Assembly: GCA_033002965.1 (NCBI GenBank)
Contig: JAURVB010014555.1
Span: 62,001-126,000, forward strand
Source: Piper betle
Taxonomy: Eukaryota; Streptophyta; Magnoliopsida; Piperales; Piperaceae
Direction of reading: 5' to 3'
Length of the DNA: 64,000 nucleotides
Numbering within the stretch: position 1 is the first letter of the stretch; each line of letters begins with the position of its first letter. The translations under genes were made by a program, and so were the position numbers. Below the pieces are notes generated by a model that was not told where the DNA came from, made no database searches, and saw only the letters and a list, made by a program, of their open reading frames with translations. Below, piece by piece: positions 24,334-37,800 of this stretch.

Positions 24334-27300
24334 CTAGACAAGCAAATCCCTGTAAGAATGGAGGTCTGGGTTTGCCAAGCACTTCTTCAACTTGTACAAG
24401 GCCACACCTCCACTTGCCGAACTCTTTTCTTTCGTAACTCCAAAAACTGCGCCTATCTCAGACAATGTTTTTCTTTCTCCGTCATGAATACCAAACCTGA
24501 GCCGAATTATCTGCCTTTCTTTTGGCCTGCGGGTCGGTTAGAATGCTGTGAACAGGTTGCCTCATTAGCTGCTTCGCTACAATGGTCTTGGAGAATTCAA
24601 CTTCTGGGTCTGCAGTTATTTCCTGCAGATTCACACGAGCTGCCAGTTAAAGTACAGTTGAATGCATCGATGTCTTAGGCAAGACCAGAAGGAAAAAGGA
24701 TCAATGTACAACTTGCACTATACTTGCATTGTAATTTGTTGCCGGGTCAGACATAATTATCCCCATTATGCACAGTTTATCCTAGTTAAGCTCGGGTTGG
24801 CAGCAAGGACTTTAAACCACCAATCTATAATCAGATACGAACGAAAATTTAGGTAAGGAAATGGCAGTCAGCACGAGTGAAGCTCGTCTACTACCTAGAG
24901 TATAATACCTGGAATGTGACATCATCTTCAGAACCCCATGCACGTTGCTGAATTGAAACAGGGCTTTGTGCAGCCCTCAATAGACTTTCCAATTTGGCAA
25001 CTGAAATACCTACATCCTTGGCCACATCTTCACTGGATGGGAGATGACCACCTACCTCTTATGAATTCCTGACATCTTTAATTCATGCTAGCAACGCATA
25101 TACATTCTCCTGCAAATGTACAACTCAACATAGTGAAAGCGTTAAAAAATAGAAAACAGTGCACTTATTTTCTCCACACAAACATCCAAGGTCACACAAT
25201 AATATATATACACCCTAGCCATTCAACAACAGGCAAAATGCGCAATATAAAGTAATGCATTTCCACATTCAACAACAGGCAAAAATGCGCAATATAAAGT
25301 ATTGCATTTCCAATATTCTTAGATCTTTCAAGAGTGAGCAAAATTTTTAAATAGAGCTTATCTGAACTTTCCCTAATTATAAGAAGTATATCATCAGAAA
25401 TATGGAAAGCCTACAGGCAAACGGATAGTCCTCAATTTTAAATAAAGAGCCTTCCTCATAGATTGCCTGATCCACCAGTAAGCATACGTTGCAAATCTGC
25501 AACTGGCTTGAGGTTTGAACTTCCCTAGGCTCTTCATAAGACCCCATAATTCCCTCCTATAGTAACAATGAATTAGTTTATGGACGGCAAAACCATGAAA
25601 AATGTTGCATTGTAGATAGACATATGTCTAAATAATTGAGACTCCATTAATGGCAACCTGAAGCAAATCCCGGATGCTCAAACCCTTTCCTTGGTATATA
25701 TTAGCAAGATGAACAACCAACCGTAAATTAGAAGAAATCATCTTTTCTCTGCTGCCATTTCCTGAAAATATACATACTTGCAGATTTTGACAATTTACTC
25801 CTAAAGCCTCAGCCCACTCAGCCAGTGTTGGCTCTCGGCCAAACTGCATTTCCAGTCTTCTTTTGACATCCTCCAACCTCATCATTTCCTGCAATCATAG
25901 AAAAGTCAAAGAACAGTTAATATTTGTATCATCTTCCCCCAACACCTTATCCCACACCAATTACCCCCAAGGCCATGAGGCAGGACAAAATGTTGCCCTC
26001 AGTTTTCCTGATATTTTCTGAATAAAAGCTAGAGCATTTTTTATGCTCACTATTTTATAGAAGAAAAAATGAAAGTTTTGTAAAGCACTCTTTCATTCAA
26101 TCATACACATAGGATGACTGCATGAACAGCCTTAGCTAGGAAACCTATCGGGCACAACAAAAGCAACCTCTTATAGCTAAGTCCATTAGAAAACAGACTA
26201 AAAGTAGAGTAAAAGATGCATACATGTACTTTATTGACCAACTCTTGTTCTTCTTGTGGACTTAATAACGGATTTTTATTGGACCCTGGCAAGAACAACC
26301 TATAGGGATCGTCAGGATCTGATCCTGCAGAAATTATTTTTGAATGTGGATGCTTATAAGTTGAGATAGGAAGCTCTTGGTCTTCCACTTTTGGGGTCAT
26401 TGGAATTTTTCTTCTTTTAATCGTCTTTGCACAAGCCTCCTTGACGTGACGGTTATAACTCCCGATGTATTTTCAGAAGCTCCTCCCAGTGACTGTTCGG
26501 GGGCTTCAATCTCCCGACTGATGAGAATAAATAAGAAATAAGGTTAAGGTGCCACAATAGACTAAGTGGGAAGAGAAAAGACACAAATCAACAGCAGTAA
26601 AGAAAAGATATATACTTAGGAATAAGTGAATCCTCCAAACTATCAACATGGTTTGTAATGCAGCGGCTTCCTTTGAGGCAAGAACTGGAGTCCTAGCGAA
26701 AGTGAGAGCATCCAGAGGTCCAGATAAAATGGGTTTGCCATTTTCATTTACTTCCTGTCCAATGCTGAGACCTCCGTTTTCATGTGCTACTGCTTCTATA
26801 GATGAAGTAAAGGGATGGCTTGCACTCTAGAATTGCTGATGGGAATCTGAGATGAATGACATCAAGATCACACACGTTGCCCAAAGAGAAAAGAAACAGG
26901 GAATTCATAAACAAATATTTACTAGTGATATAAGTGCCTCAGCATCTTACAAATTAAAGGATCCTGGCAAATAAAGTAGCTGACGTTATAAATCTTCACA
27001 AAAATTATTGGAGTTTTGACCTTCATGGTTTGGGCAATGTTTCTTAAACTGATTTAAGAAATGAAGAAACCAAGGCTAAGAAACAGAAGAAATAAACTAG
27101 CAAAGTCCATATGAATGAAGGAATTGCATCGCTGCTTAAAAGCAAGTGTTTTTGTTTCCTACAAATTATTATCATTTACAGAAGCCTCACCTGCAGTGCA
27201 GTATCAGCTTTTGAAGAAGACCCAGAAATATGCTCCTGAAAAAGAATTGGCGATGGAAAATGCCTCCCTATTGTCATAGCTGGGCTAAAATTGACACCGG

Positions 27301-28140
27301 ACACTGCTCGCTCGTCAACAAGTTGGGCAATAGCTATAAAAGTTAGACATGAAAATAATGTCAATAAAATGGAAGTCACATAAACAAAAGTTCTACCAGT
27401 GAAAAGAAAAAACAATTCCAGTTTGCAGCATTCAATACACATCTTTTCTTATAATGAGTCATGATACAATTCTAATCCCAAATCTCCACCTTTTCTCACC
27501 CCCTAACTGTCTTACAGCAGATTTGGACTCTTATCTACATAATCTTAAACGCAATTTAGGCCGTCAAAAAAGGAAGAAAAGAGTATGGACTCCTAATAAG
27601 CCCTTAATAATCCAAAAATGCATTCAATAAGCTTCCACATTAGAGAACTCAATACACACTTTTCCCCTGCAAATTAGTCAAATAATAATAATAATAATCC
27701 AATCCATGTTATCTTTCTGTCCTTGGCTCCTTGAACTCAGTGGAAAGTAGCAACAAATTGAACAACAGAAACTAAGTTTTTATATATTCTTGAACAAACA
27801 ATACTTGTCGAAACACTAATTTAATGTTGACCAACCAATTTTTATAGTACAATTCCAGTTTAACAATCCAATACTCATCTTCTCATACTCAGTCATAAGA
27901 ACATTCAGTCCAAATCCACACAAACAAGCAAATAACTCAAACCAACTAACAACCAACTTTCGACATGTCCCACGAAGTGCTTCCACCATTACAAAAACAC
28001 AAAAAAGACATGCAGCAACCGCAGAAGGAGTCATGCCAGCACGGTGGAGATACTTCTGACATGGGCCATTGGTGAACGGATTGGAGGTGGTAAAAAGATG
28101 ATTCTTCCGCCCTCCATGAACGATAAAGCATCGATATTTA
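24334..28140 (-). pseudogene. SIG6: Plastid RNA polymerase sigma factor, SIG6-like pseudogene
   Basis: Sigma-70-family exons are recognisable in order: N-terminal pieces at 27440-27190 (GRHFPSPILFQEH) and 26830-26640 (DALTFARTPVLASKEAAAL), 26517-26230 (DPDDPYRLFLPGSNK), 25888-25658 (FGREPTLAEWAEALG; SREKMISSNLRLVVHLA), 25556-25415 (FKPQASCRFATYAYWWIRQS; RTIRLP), 25109-24909 (region 3; ENVYALLA) and 24622-24334 (region 4, ending YRDLLV). The best resemblance from memory is to SIG6, which guides the plastid-encoded polymerase. Lesions: a one-base insertion in the region 2 exon just after its start, in-frame TGA and TAA in the region 3 exon, a frame break in the region 4 exon, and one before MTPKVEDQE. 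Splice sites are mostly kept, so this is a decayed gene copy rather than a processed one. Confidence 0.82.
25221..25311. repeat. 46-bp tandem repeat in a pseudogene intron
   Basis: The unit starting ATTCAACAACAGGCAAAA and ending ATGCATTTCC/TTGCATTTCC occurs twice with one-base differences. Confidence 0.85.
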
Positions 28141-28779
28141 CACTTGTTTCGATGTTTTGAAGCTAAGTGTTATTTTTTCGGTAGATATTTTGAAGCTCGA
28201 AGGCATTTGAGCGTGCATAGAATCAGAGGCGAGGGACGCTCTGATGTGTTACCAGGTGGGTTAGTCAAACCGCGATTCTAATTTTATCGTTAAGGAGATT
28301 GACAATACAAATATATATTTCATTGTTAATCTATCTTGAATGAGATTATTCAATTAAAGAATTTAAGTTATAAATCTAGTGTAAATTTTTCAATCTTTTA
28401 TTTTTTAAGCTTGCAAGTGTGTGAATTAGATTTACATGGGGAGAGGTGTGTAATCTGATTAATATTATTAGTAAGTTTAAGTTGTAAATCTAGTGTGAAT
28501 CTCTTTTATCCTTAATTTTTTAAGCTTTAAATATGTAAATTAGATTTAAATGGGTAGGAAGTGCATAATCGGATTAATGAGATTATAGTGTATTTTGGGC
28601 TGAACTGTGAATTATATAAAAATTATGTAAATACAATTAACACTTAAAAAATTTGTCTCACTAACTTGTTAATATAGATTTATAGCCCACATTTATAAGT
28701 ACAATTAAAGTTGTCAATTTCACTAACCACCTTGAAGCAAACGAGCTACTAAGCTATAGAGTATTTGAATTAAGTAGCT
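28141..28779. other. Intergenic with an imperfect tandem repeat of about 120 bp
   Basis: About 28340-28465 and 28466-28590 are diverged copies sharing AAGTT.TAAATCTAGTGT.AAT, TTTTTTAAGCTT, TTAGATTTA.ATGGG and TAATC.GATTAAT. No coding was seen. Confidence 0.55.
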
Positions 28780-29105
28780 TCCTAGTGAAGGAGTTAAGCC
28801 GCGTCAAACATAGCGAGAAGGACAAGGCTCTTTCACTTAGCTCTTCCTCTTCGAGTTAAGTAGTTCTTGAGTTTCTAAGCTCCAGATCTCTTGAGTTCTT
28901 GAACTCATGAATTTAGGAATATGAAGCTTCAAGCAACTGCTCTAGTTCGCTTTGAGCGAAGCAAAAAGAGTAAGGACCGTGCTTCTGAAGTTAGTCCCGT
29001 AACTAAGGCCCCCGGTATTTGAGGAGGAACCTAGCAGCTCCGGCACAAGGGACTCAAGTCCAAACTACTTTCGAGCAGGGAGAAAGATAAAGCCTTTTTA
29101 ATACT
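28780..29105. other. Compositional island, possible organelle-derived DNA
   Basis: This stretch is clearly less AT-rich than its surroundings and reads like plant mitochondrial intergenic sequence (blocks such as AGCGAGAAGGACAAGGCTC, GAGCGAAGCAAAAAGAG and TTAGTCCCGTAACTAAGG). The resemblance is of style, from memory; no gene is recognisable. Confidence 0.3.
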
Positions 29106-29756
29106 CTACTCTTTGGATGCCTAGAATGAATCTTCACCTTTTAGAAGAGATGTGACCATGTGGTGGACAGGTAACATTTTTATGACAAAAATGCCCCTAT
29201 TATTTTACGAAGATTTTTATGGGAAATGTGTTTGGTATGATTTCTTGTATTTCCTTGCATATTCATATTCATATTCATGTTACAAATCTTGGATTTGTGT
29301 TTCCAAGAAAATAATTGAATATGCTGCCTTAAGGTGCATATTTATGTATCTTTAATGGTTGTGTACATCTTAAACATTTATGGATTTTTATTTATATCTA
29401 ATTTTGTGTATGATTAATGAACATGTATGTTAATTGTTTTTCAACACGGAGAGTTTGAGAATTCAAAATAAACTAGTTCTTTATTAATTCAGTTTGGATA
29501 GGCTAACTCAATGGCGTTGATCTTGGTGGATCCAATGGTTAATTTTGATTTTTACAATTATGATTTTTTGATTCTAGAGTGGCCATTAGGCTGATCTAAC
29601 CACCTATAAAATACATATAAATATAATGATTAATGCTATTTGAGAGAGTTGATAACTCAATATATTTAAGGTGACTTGCATATATATAAGCTAGATCATA
29701 TATGTAGCTTATATAAAATACAACTGTTATTTAGAATAGTTTAGTGTGTCCCACTA

Positions 29757-29930
29757 CTTAAAATTTATATAAATAAATTTCAAAATAAATAATTAGAACA
29801 CTTGTAAATTTTTAAATCAATATAATATAAATAATTAGAACACTGCTTAAAATTTATATAAATAAATTTCAAAATAAATAATTAGAACACTTGTAAATTT
29901 TTAAATCAATATAATATTTTTAACCCTTTC
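29757..29930. repeat. 89-bp tandem repeat, two copies
   Basis: A unit opening CTTAAAATTTATATAAATAA and running through TAGAACACTTG to AATCAATATAATAT is present twice, nearly identical; the offset is 89 bp. Confidence 0.85.
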
Positions 29931-32056
29931 ATCTTAATTATCAATGTAATTGCATTTTTTTAAAATAATTATAATAAAAATTAATTTAAAATTGTTTGTG
30001 CAAAAATATAGATTTGTTGCACAAACTCAAAAAATATTTTAAAAAATGGGAGTTTGCTGCTTCACTATTTTGAAAGGCTTATGTGATGCAATATCAAAAT
30101 TCGTGATCATAACAAAGAACCATTTGTCTATGCAACGTATCATAATTAATTATCAACTACTAAAAATAAAAATAATAAAACAATTGACACAAAATAAGAT
30201 TTTTACAATGAGTACAAAAATAACAAAAATCTTTTATATACAAAAATTTCTCTCTGTCACAATAAAAACTTGAAAAATAATCACAGAGTAATCAACTATT
30301 GATGCACAAGAAATTGGAGGTTTGTAGAGCAAACTTGCTGAGTGTATGGGGTTCCCTGAACACCAGTCAAGTCAGAATTGGTCAGCCTGCCCATGTATTT
30401 CTAACAAATAGACTCGACACAAGTTAAATCAAGCTGACTAGCCCGTTTGTGTCTAGACACATGTCAAACTGCCCAAACCAACTAGGCCAAGGAACCAAAT
30501 CAAACCAGTATGAGCCAAATCAGGAACGTCTAACCCAATCCAATTGCACACATGTCTAGGTCCCTAACTTAACCCGAAACCGGTGACTCAATCGAGTCAA
30601 TAATTAAACTTATATCGATTTGTAGTGGCAAACATATGTTCTCAAGTTTTTTACTCGTAAGTTTAGCCTTTCAGTCTAGCTTTTCAACGAGCTTCTAATT
30701 TGTGAATAAAATTAAGAATGAGAGGCCTCAGTTATTAAAAAAACATGGAGGGTGTGTAATTATTAGGAGTGCCCATCAATAATCAATTCTGATTGGCTGG
30801 AAGTATGGCAAATCTATAATGAGAATATTTAGTATTAGTTGCAAGCTACAGGCGTATATGCTAACTTTAATATCAACTTTTTATTACAAGGATGGTTGGA
30901 TAACAAAATTTACACTGACCGCTACTGGTGCTTGCGGCACTTATTTAATTAGTTTAAATCTTCTAGATTGTGGGTTATTTAAAAACGTAACTATAATAAT
31001 TAAATTAATCTAGCCAATCATACAATTTTCTGTAGCACCCTCACCGTACTAAGCTTCCTCATCTATAATTTGCAAGATTCATATTTTATTTGGAGACTTT
31101 GGTTTACTTGATATGGAAGCTTTCGAGTCCACAAAATTTCCAGCTCGTCACGGGCGTGGGGTGAGTCACGTACACGTCTCCTAATTATTTCCAACTATTG
31201 TTTTAATTATTTTCTTCCCAACGCCATGCTAAGAGTCCCAGGTGACAGGTGTTCTGACAGGGTGGGCCTCATTCTTTCTTCTTAATTTTTCACACGTGGG
31301 CAGCATAATTATGTAAAATTTCCAAAGTTGGTAGGTCCCACTTGCTTCGACGTTACGATCTCCCCTTCAAGGCCTATTCTTTAATTAAGGGCATTGTTTT
31401 CAAAATATAACAAATTAGGGCTATAAGCATTTTTATTTAATTTCTATACAAAAGTATTTAAAATTAATGTATTTTAAAGCAATCTAAAAAAATAAGTCGT
31501 ACTCATGTCTAAAAATAATAAAATTTTATGAACCTCTTATTTATGCACCCTATCTCCCGTATATATAGACCTCTATCACCCGTATATTTAAACTATTTTA
31601 TGTAAGAACTCAGTAAAAAAATTCATATTAGAATTGTAGCTCATATAAAGTATATGAAGTATAACTTTATCTTATTTTCTTTCTAAAAAATTTGCATTTC
31701 TATTTTTATTTATTAGTGTCAATTGTAACCAAATAAAATACTCTAAAAACGAAATAAAATTTGTTGAATCAAATCCGTTTTTGAGCTCACAAAAAGTTGT
31801 ATCACTATCATAGTCCATTTTGATATATTTATCCTCCTGCAACACATTTTCAATATGGGTTACATCTCTTCTCCTAAGACATAAAATGCTATCTTGTAAA
31901 AGAATGCTATATTAGAAAAAGAAGACATAAAATGCTTTCTAATTATAATCAAATTTTTATCATTAATAATCAAAGATGAATTAAATTTAGTTTAAATAAT
32001 AATATATATGCTCCACTAGTTTTTTCTTTCAAGTATTTTCTCTTAGATTAATTTAG

Positions 32057-32060
<4 letters not shown>

Positions 32061-32098
<38 letters not shown>
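32061..32098. repeat. (AT)n microsatellite
   Basis: Uninterrupted AT dinucleotides, about 19 units. Confidence 0.95.
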
Positions 32099-32100
<2 letters not shown>

Positions 32101-33954
32101 AAAATCCAAAGCTTTTACAAAATTTGTGGCTTTCTCAGGATTAATATTATATTTAATGTTCATATAGAAATAACTAAGATTTCAAGTTACATTTGGAAGT
32201 TTGAGTTTTGCTTTCTCTTATTTGGTTTCTCAATGGAGTCCCATGGGTCATGCTTAATTAGTACTGTCCTTGAGCCAACTGAAACCCGAGCTATAGAAAA
32301 TGGGTTTAACAATGCCCGGTTAATCTTAGAAGACTACTATTTAAAGACGATATATTAGGGTATTTACATTGTATAGTGCATGTTTGTAATCTATAATTTG
32401 AGGGCTAAGGGTCACTTTTCTAAATAATAAATTAGTGTTCAAAATAATGAATGATGGCACTACCTATTTTTTACTACAGACACAACCACCGAGGTATTAC
32501 CATTCATAATTTCTAAAAATTAGAATAATGCCCTTATTTTTCATAATATGGCTCTCTTCATTTTACTTTTATTGATGGTAAAATGTTGTGAAAATCATGA
32601 CCAGAAATTGTAACCTGACAACCAAAGAAAAGTTTTGAACCCTTTAAACTCATTTTTGAAATATTTTGTTCATCCGAATTAGGGTTTATGGTTCAATGAA
32701 ATTAGGATGATATTCACAACTATAGCCGTCTTCCAACTAGGCAAATATTTATTTTTCGCAATGAAAATAAGTTCAAGCTCAAAATGGGATGAGACAAATC
32801 CTAAATAGAGTTTTCAAATGGTTCAAACACTACCACCAAAATTATGCTTTATATAATATTTCATCATTTCAAACCAAACTCGAAACCCATAATTTGAATA
32901 AAGTAATCTACAATACGATTTAGTTTGTCTCAAAATAACAAAGTAATATAAATTACTCAACTCGTATAGACAATATAAATTAGACCTCTAGTCTAGATAC
33001 AATAATTTCTACAAGTTAGATTAGATCGTCAGAGTTATCTTATACGCATAATTTGAATCGTTAAAAATGTGTTGAACCGATCACACATATAGAGAGCAAG
33101 AAGTTATCATCTAATGGTAACACCTTTTGGTTTGATAACTTGTCATCAGAAGTTGTTAAATTTAAGACCTTTAGTAAATAAATAAAAATTAAATAATAAT
33201 TTCGAACACTTCTTATTGTTTTAAAGACAGGTTCCTATTGCTTTTTCCTACCCAATACCATATACCATCTTTAAATATAGTTAGGTCTTTGTATCATTTT
33301 AATTCCTAACAAGTTTTTAATCAGAACTGATCGCTAATTCAATTTCTTTTATGTTGAAAATTGTAGAATTTTAAATCATTATTTAATTATCAATAATTTA
33401 ATATCTAATAAAATATTTTATTAATAGTTTTAAATTTTGGTTGACCATAATTTGGACTGGTTAAATCAAAAACATCATTTATCAACTAAAAATCCAGTAT
33501 AATACTTTGTACAATATCTAAAATTATGGCCCTAAGTATGATAATAATTATAAAAAATTAACAATTTTTTCTGTTCAAACTAAAAAAAATCAGCGTGTAT
33601 TTTTCTTTACCTTATAAAAACAAAAAATTATTTTCAAAGAAAAGTTTTTATACCATAACTGGGAGGAAATTTTTTGATATTATCAAAGTGTTAGAGAAAA
33701 TTATGCCTAATTATTAAAATAGGGAAAATATATATTATATAAAATATTTTCATTTAAAAAATTTAAAATAATTCAATAAAAATTGTATAAAAAAAAAGGT
33801 AGGGACAGCCAGCCAACCACCCGCTGAGGTAGCAAGCCTATTAGTTTTGTCGTTATCATGATATTTTTTAGATAATTAACTTTAATACTGTTACTATTCT
33901 GTATTATTAAAAAATATTTATATATTTAAAGAGGTGGCACCAATACATACATAT

Positions 33955-34615
33955 CACACCCTCCCTCCCCGTTTTGTCTGCCTCTGTTCTTCCCCTACCG
34001 CTTACTGCTTGATTGCATCGGCGCTATCAGCACTCCACACTTCCAAGATCTGGTCCCCTTATTATTAAACTTCAATCACTCAGACACTCCAATCTTGCCC
34101 ATTTACACCAGCATCTCCCCAGCCATATCTGGTACCATCAGCAAGAAGGCCTCCTGTTTTTAAGTCCCTGTTCATGGCTTTCTGGCTTCCAATCTGTCTT
34201 CTTTCCAAGTAATAGCTTGTCATTCTTGCCTGCTTGCGAAATCCCAGATCCACTTCCCTGCAAAAAGATGAGCAATATCCACTGTTCTGAGACAGGGAGT
34301 AGAAGGCCCCAACTTCCAATTTGTCATCTTTTGGATGATTCACACGAGCCCATATCCCATCTCTTTTCTCAAACAGACCCTGTTCTTCTTCAGAAAGTTC
34401 CTATTCTTGATCCGAGTAAGTCCTCCCTTAGTCTCTTTCTTCCAAGATTGAACTCTTTTCCAAGTTTAATGGTTGGCTATATTTGGAAAGCGGGCTTCCC
34501 AGACCTCACACAGCCCATGATTTCTGGAGAAACCATCCCGAATTATTCCTTTTTTCACGCTTCTGTTTGTAGGCTACGTATTCTGATTGAAAAATAAAAT
34601 TATAAAACCAAGAGG
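33955..34615 (+). promoter_or_regulatory. AVT1 leader with leader intron and upstream ORF
   Basis: A pyrimidine-rich stretch (CACCCTCCCTCCCCG...) starts about 33956, downstream of TATA-like ATATTTATATATT near 33910. A strong donor, CCGA|GTAAGT at 34415/34416, and an acceptor TTTGTAG at 34566-34572 frame a likely 157-bp leader intron. An unspliced upstream ORF runs from an ATG at 34268 to a TAA 19 bp before the main ATG. The longer frame from 34013 starts at TTG and matches nothing known. Confidence 0.45.
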
Positions 34616-34857
34616 ATGAAGAATTCTGTGTCTGAGAATGCTTTCTACATAATTGAGAGCGAGGAGGAGGAGAAGGAAGAGGAGAAGGTGGACGTGGAGA
34701 ATGACGGCAGCGACAAGGCCTCCGACGACGAGGAGTCGTCGGAGTTTGATGACGAGGACGGGAGTTCCCGGCCGCCGACGAGGCCGAGCTCCTACAACAC
34801 TTCATGGCCACAGAGTTATCGGTGAGGATGCTTTCTTCCCTCATGAAATTTCATGTC

Positions 34858-34896
<39 letters not shown>

Positions 34897-37800
34897 CTAA
34901 TTTTTTGTATTAAATTTTTATTTATTTTTCTATGGTATTGGCGACATAATTTTATTGATTTATTATTTCCTTGAAAATTGATTCCATTATTGAATTTCAT
35001 TTTTCATTTTTGTTCTTGTTAAATAAAAGATTTTTTAGAAGATCCTCCGGTATATTTTAGACGAGTCACAGCGTTTGTTTTATTAAAAATGTCATTGCCT
35101 AATTTTTCGTTTTCATCGTCAATGCCACTATTATTAAAAATGTTATTAATTGATTTTCGTTTTATTTGTGATTATTACCATTTTGAGCAGAATTTGCATT
35201 TCTATCATTGTAATTTCTAAGTTTTGGTTGCTAACCATCTTACGAAAAATTTGGATGGAGAGTCGAAATTGTTGGTTAGTTGATTCTAGAATGGGAAGTT
35301 CTAGTGACAGTCATTTTACAGTCAATTAATCATTTCTTTTCCCTAGTTTTTTAATGAAATTTGAAGAGACTTAAAATCAAATACATGCAAACTAAGAATT
35401 TCTTTTGGTATTAAATTTTTTGCAGATATATATATATTTTTAAAAGTACAACCTCCCCATTGATTTCAATAATTATAATTACAATCTATGAACAACCTTG
35501 ATAAAAACCTAATTTATACCAAGTTTATCTTTGATAGTCCTATCATAACTTCTATTGCTCCATTTTCTTTATTATTGATCTTGAGATGGATGTGTGTTTC
35601 CACTAGAAAAGGCAGAACGAAGTCTCCTCCAGTAAGAGGAGATTTTAGTGGCATCATAGCCACCAATATGAAATCGAGAAAAAGTAAAGAAAATTGAAAA
35701 ATATCATAGACAAAATTTAAAATTTTCTCATAAGAGGAGATTAATTTGTTTCAGAAATGTGACAATGTGTTTAATTGTGTTAGAAGAAAGCAAATAGGTT
35801 AAATCAAGCATAGTACTCATAGAAATCATTTACAATTGCTTGGGCATACATTCAAAGGAAGCCTAGTGTCTAGTTACAAAGAGATGTGATTTTCTAGGTT
35901 GGTAATGCACAAAATAGGAGCACGCATGCAATTTCTGGCACTAGATCCATAATCTAAAAAGTGTTTGTGATTGTTTCAGAATAAATGAAATAAAAAGTAC
36001 GGTAAAATTATGACAATTATTCTACTAAGGAAAAACGTAGAAGAAAAAGTAAACAAAAGAACTTTTTAAGATAAAAATAGTTGTTTACAGTTTGAGATTA
36101 AAATACAATATGATCCATGCTCCAAATTACTTGGGATCAATGTCTAATATTAGTTTTTTTGTCATGAATGAATTGATTTATAACATATATTTTATCAAGT
36201 GCTTTTAACACTTTTTATCAATATTAATTATATAATTTTTATTGAAAAAACGATAGGCAGTCGATCGACATGTATAGCAGTGTGACCTCGCCAAACATTG
36301 GCTTCTTGGGCACGCCGACGTCCTTGAGCCGGCTTGGCAGCTCATTCTTGTCGTCGACGTTGACGCGGCGACATACGCCGGAGATCCTCTCCAACCTCAT
36401 CAAGCCGTTGATACCGTCAGAGTCGCAACAGCAGCCGAGCGCCGACTACTTGCCGCCTCCACCGCCATCACGGAAATCGTCGTCGTTTAGGCCTTCGTTT
36501 CATGAGCCAAAAGCCGCCAAGGGCGTCCATGAGTTCCCGGTCTCTAGGCAATGCTCATATGGCCAAGCTGTTTTGAATGGTAAACTTTTCTATTCTATTG
36601 TGCCAATTTAGAAATTAAAAAGAAAAAAAATACCACCATACTAATTGTTCTAAATAGTCATTTTTTATGAGTTAAATACAACTATCTCATAATATTTTAG
36701 AAGTTAAAAACAAGAGAGCAGGTAAAGAGCTCAGCTTAAGTATGTTTCATCTAAGAGGTGTTATTTTGAAATGTTCATTAGTTGAAATACTAAGAAGTTG
36801 CTAATTAATAACTAAAATTAATATAAAAAATTGCAAAATATATGACATGAGGGTTGTTTTACTTGTATGTATTTGCCTTGCACAATGTGTCTGGCCAAGG
36901 ACATAAATTTAAAAGGTAGAGAGAGTTTGTGAAGGTCACATTAAAATATGAAAAAAAATTAAGGTGAGTCAGTTAAACATTTTTTAGTAGGTCCTACCAA
37001 ATAATATTTATATATATGTTGAAAAATAGAGTGTAGGAGGTAGATAAAGTTTTATCTTTTATTGACATCAATATAACCTATTTTTAGATATTTGAAACAT
37101 GTAATAGTTTATAGATATATTGAAATTGAATTACAGTTATTTTGAGAATTAAGATGAAAGGGTTAAAAATATTAAATTAATTAATAAATCTATAAATATC
37201 TGAATTATTTATTTTTATATTCATATATGTGAATTTTGAGTAGTGAAACACATTGCATTGCTCCAAATAAAAATTATAACTCGTGTAAGGTATAGGACTT
37301 GTAGCTCGTATATTCTTTAAAACAAATGGTTACTCGTTGTAATTTTCTTATATTGGCTTGTCGACTTGAATTACATTTTATATATTTTTTGCTATCACGA
37401 TATATTTTTAGCGATGGTACAGGCTATAACATTAATCAAATAATATAGCATACATGATAGCAGTGTTATAACTAAAAATAATTAAGAACCCAATTTGTGC
37501 GCAAAATCAAATTAAAAAATACCTAATTTTCTTTTTTAAAAAATTAAATGATTTATTTACATGCCCTTTCGCCCCATTAAAAAAAGAAAAATGAAAAAAC
37601 CACTAAATCAAGAAGCTAATTTTACATCTAATAGCCAATGTCCATCGTTAAATTAATGATTTTGATCTCGACATTTTTTTCTTTTTTAAAAAAAAAGAAA
37701 TTATAAAGCAAGCTTTGTGATCCTGACTACTAGACGTGCCAACTGGCCCATCTATATAAATTGTCCAAGACAACTAAAGACAAAACCCTTTGTCAGTGGA

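Larger units (their letters stand above)
29106..33954. other. Gene-poor AT-rich region upstream of AVT1
   Basis: No coding could be supported. It holds an 89-bp near-perfect tandem repeat at 29757-29930 and an AT microsatellite at 32061-32098. A patch at 31140-31380 has ACGTG cores (GTGAGTCACGTACACGTC, CACACGTGGGC) and looks promoter-like, but no gene follows closely. Confidence 0.5.

Noticed and set aside
34013..34597. 194-codon frame upstream of AVT1
   Set aside because: It starts at TTG, matches no family and spans a likely leader intron; treated as 5' leader.
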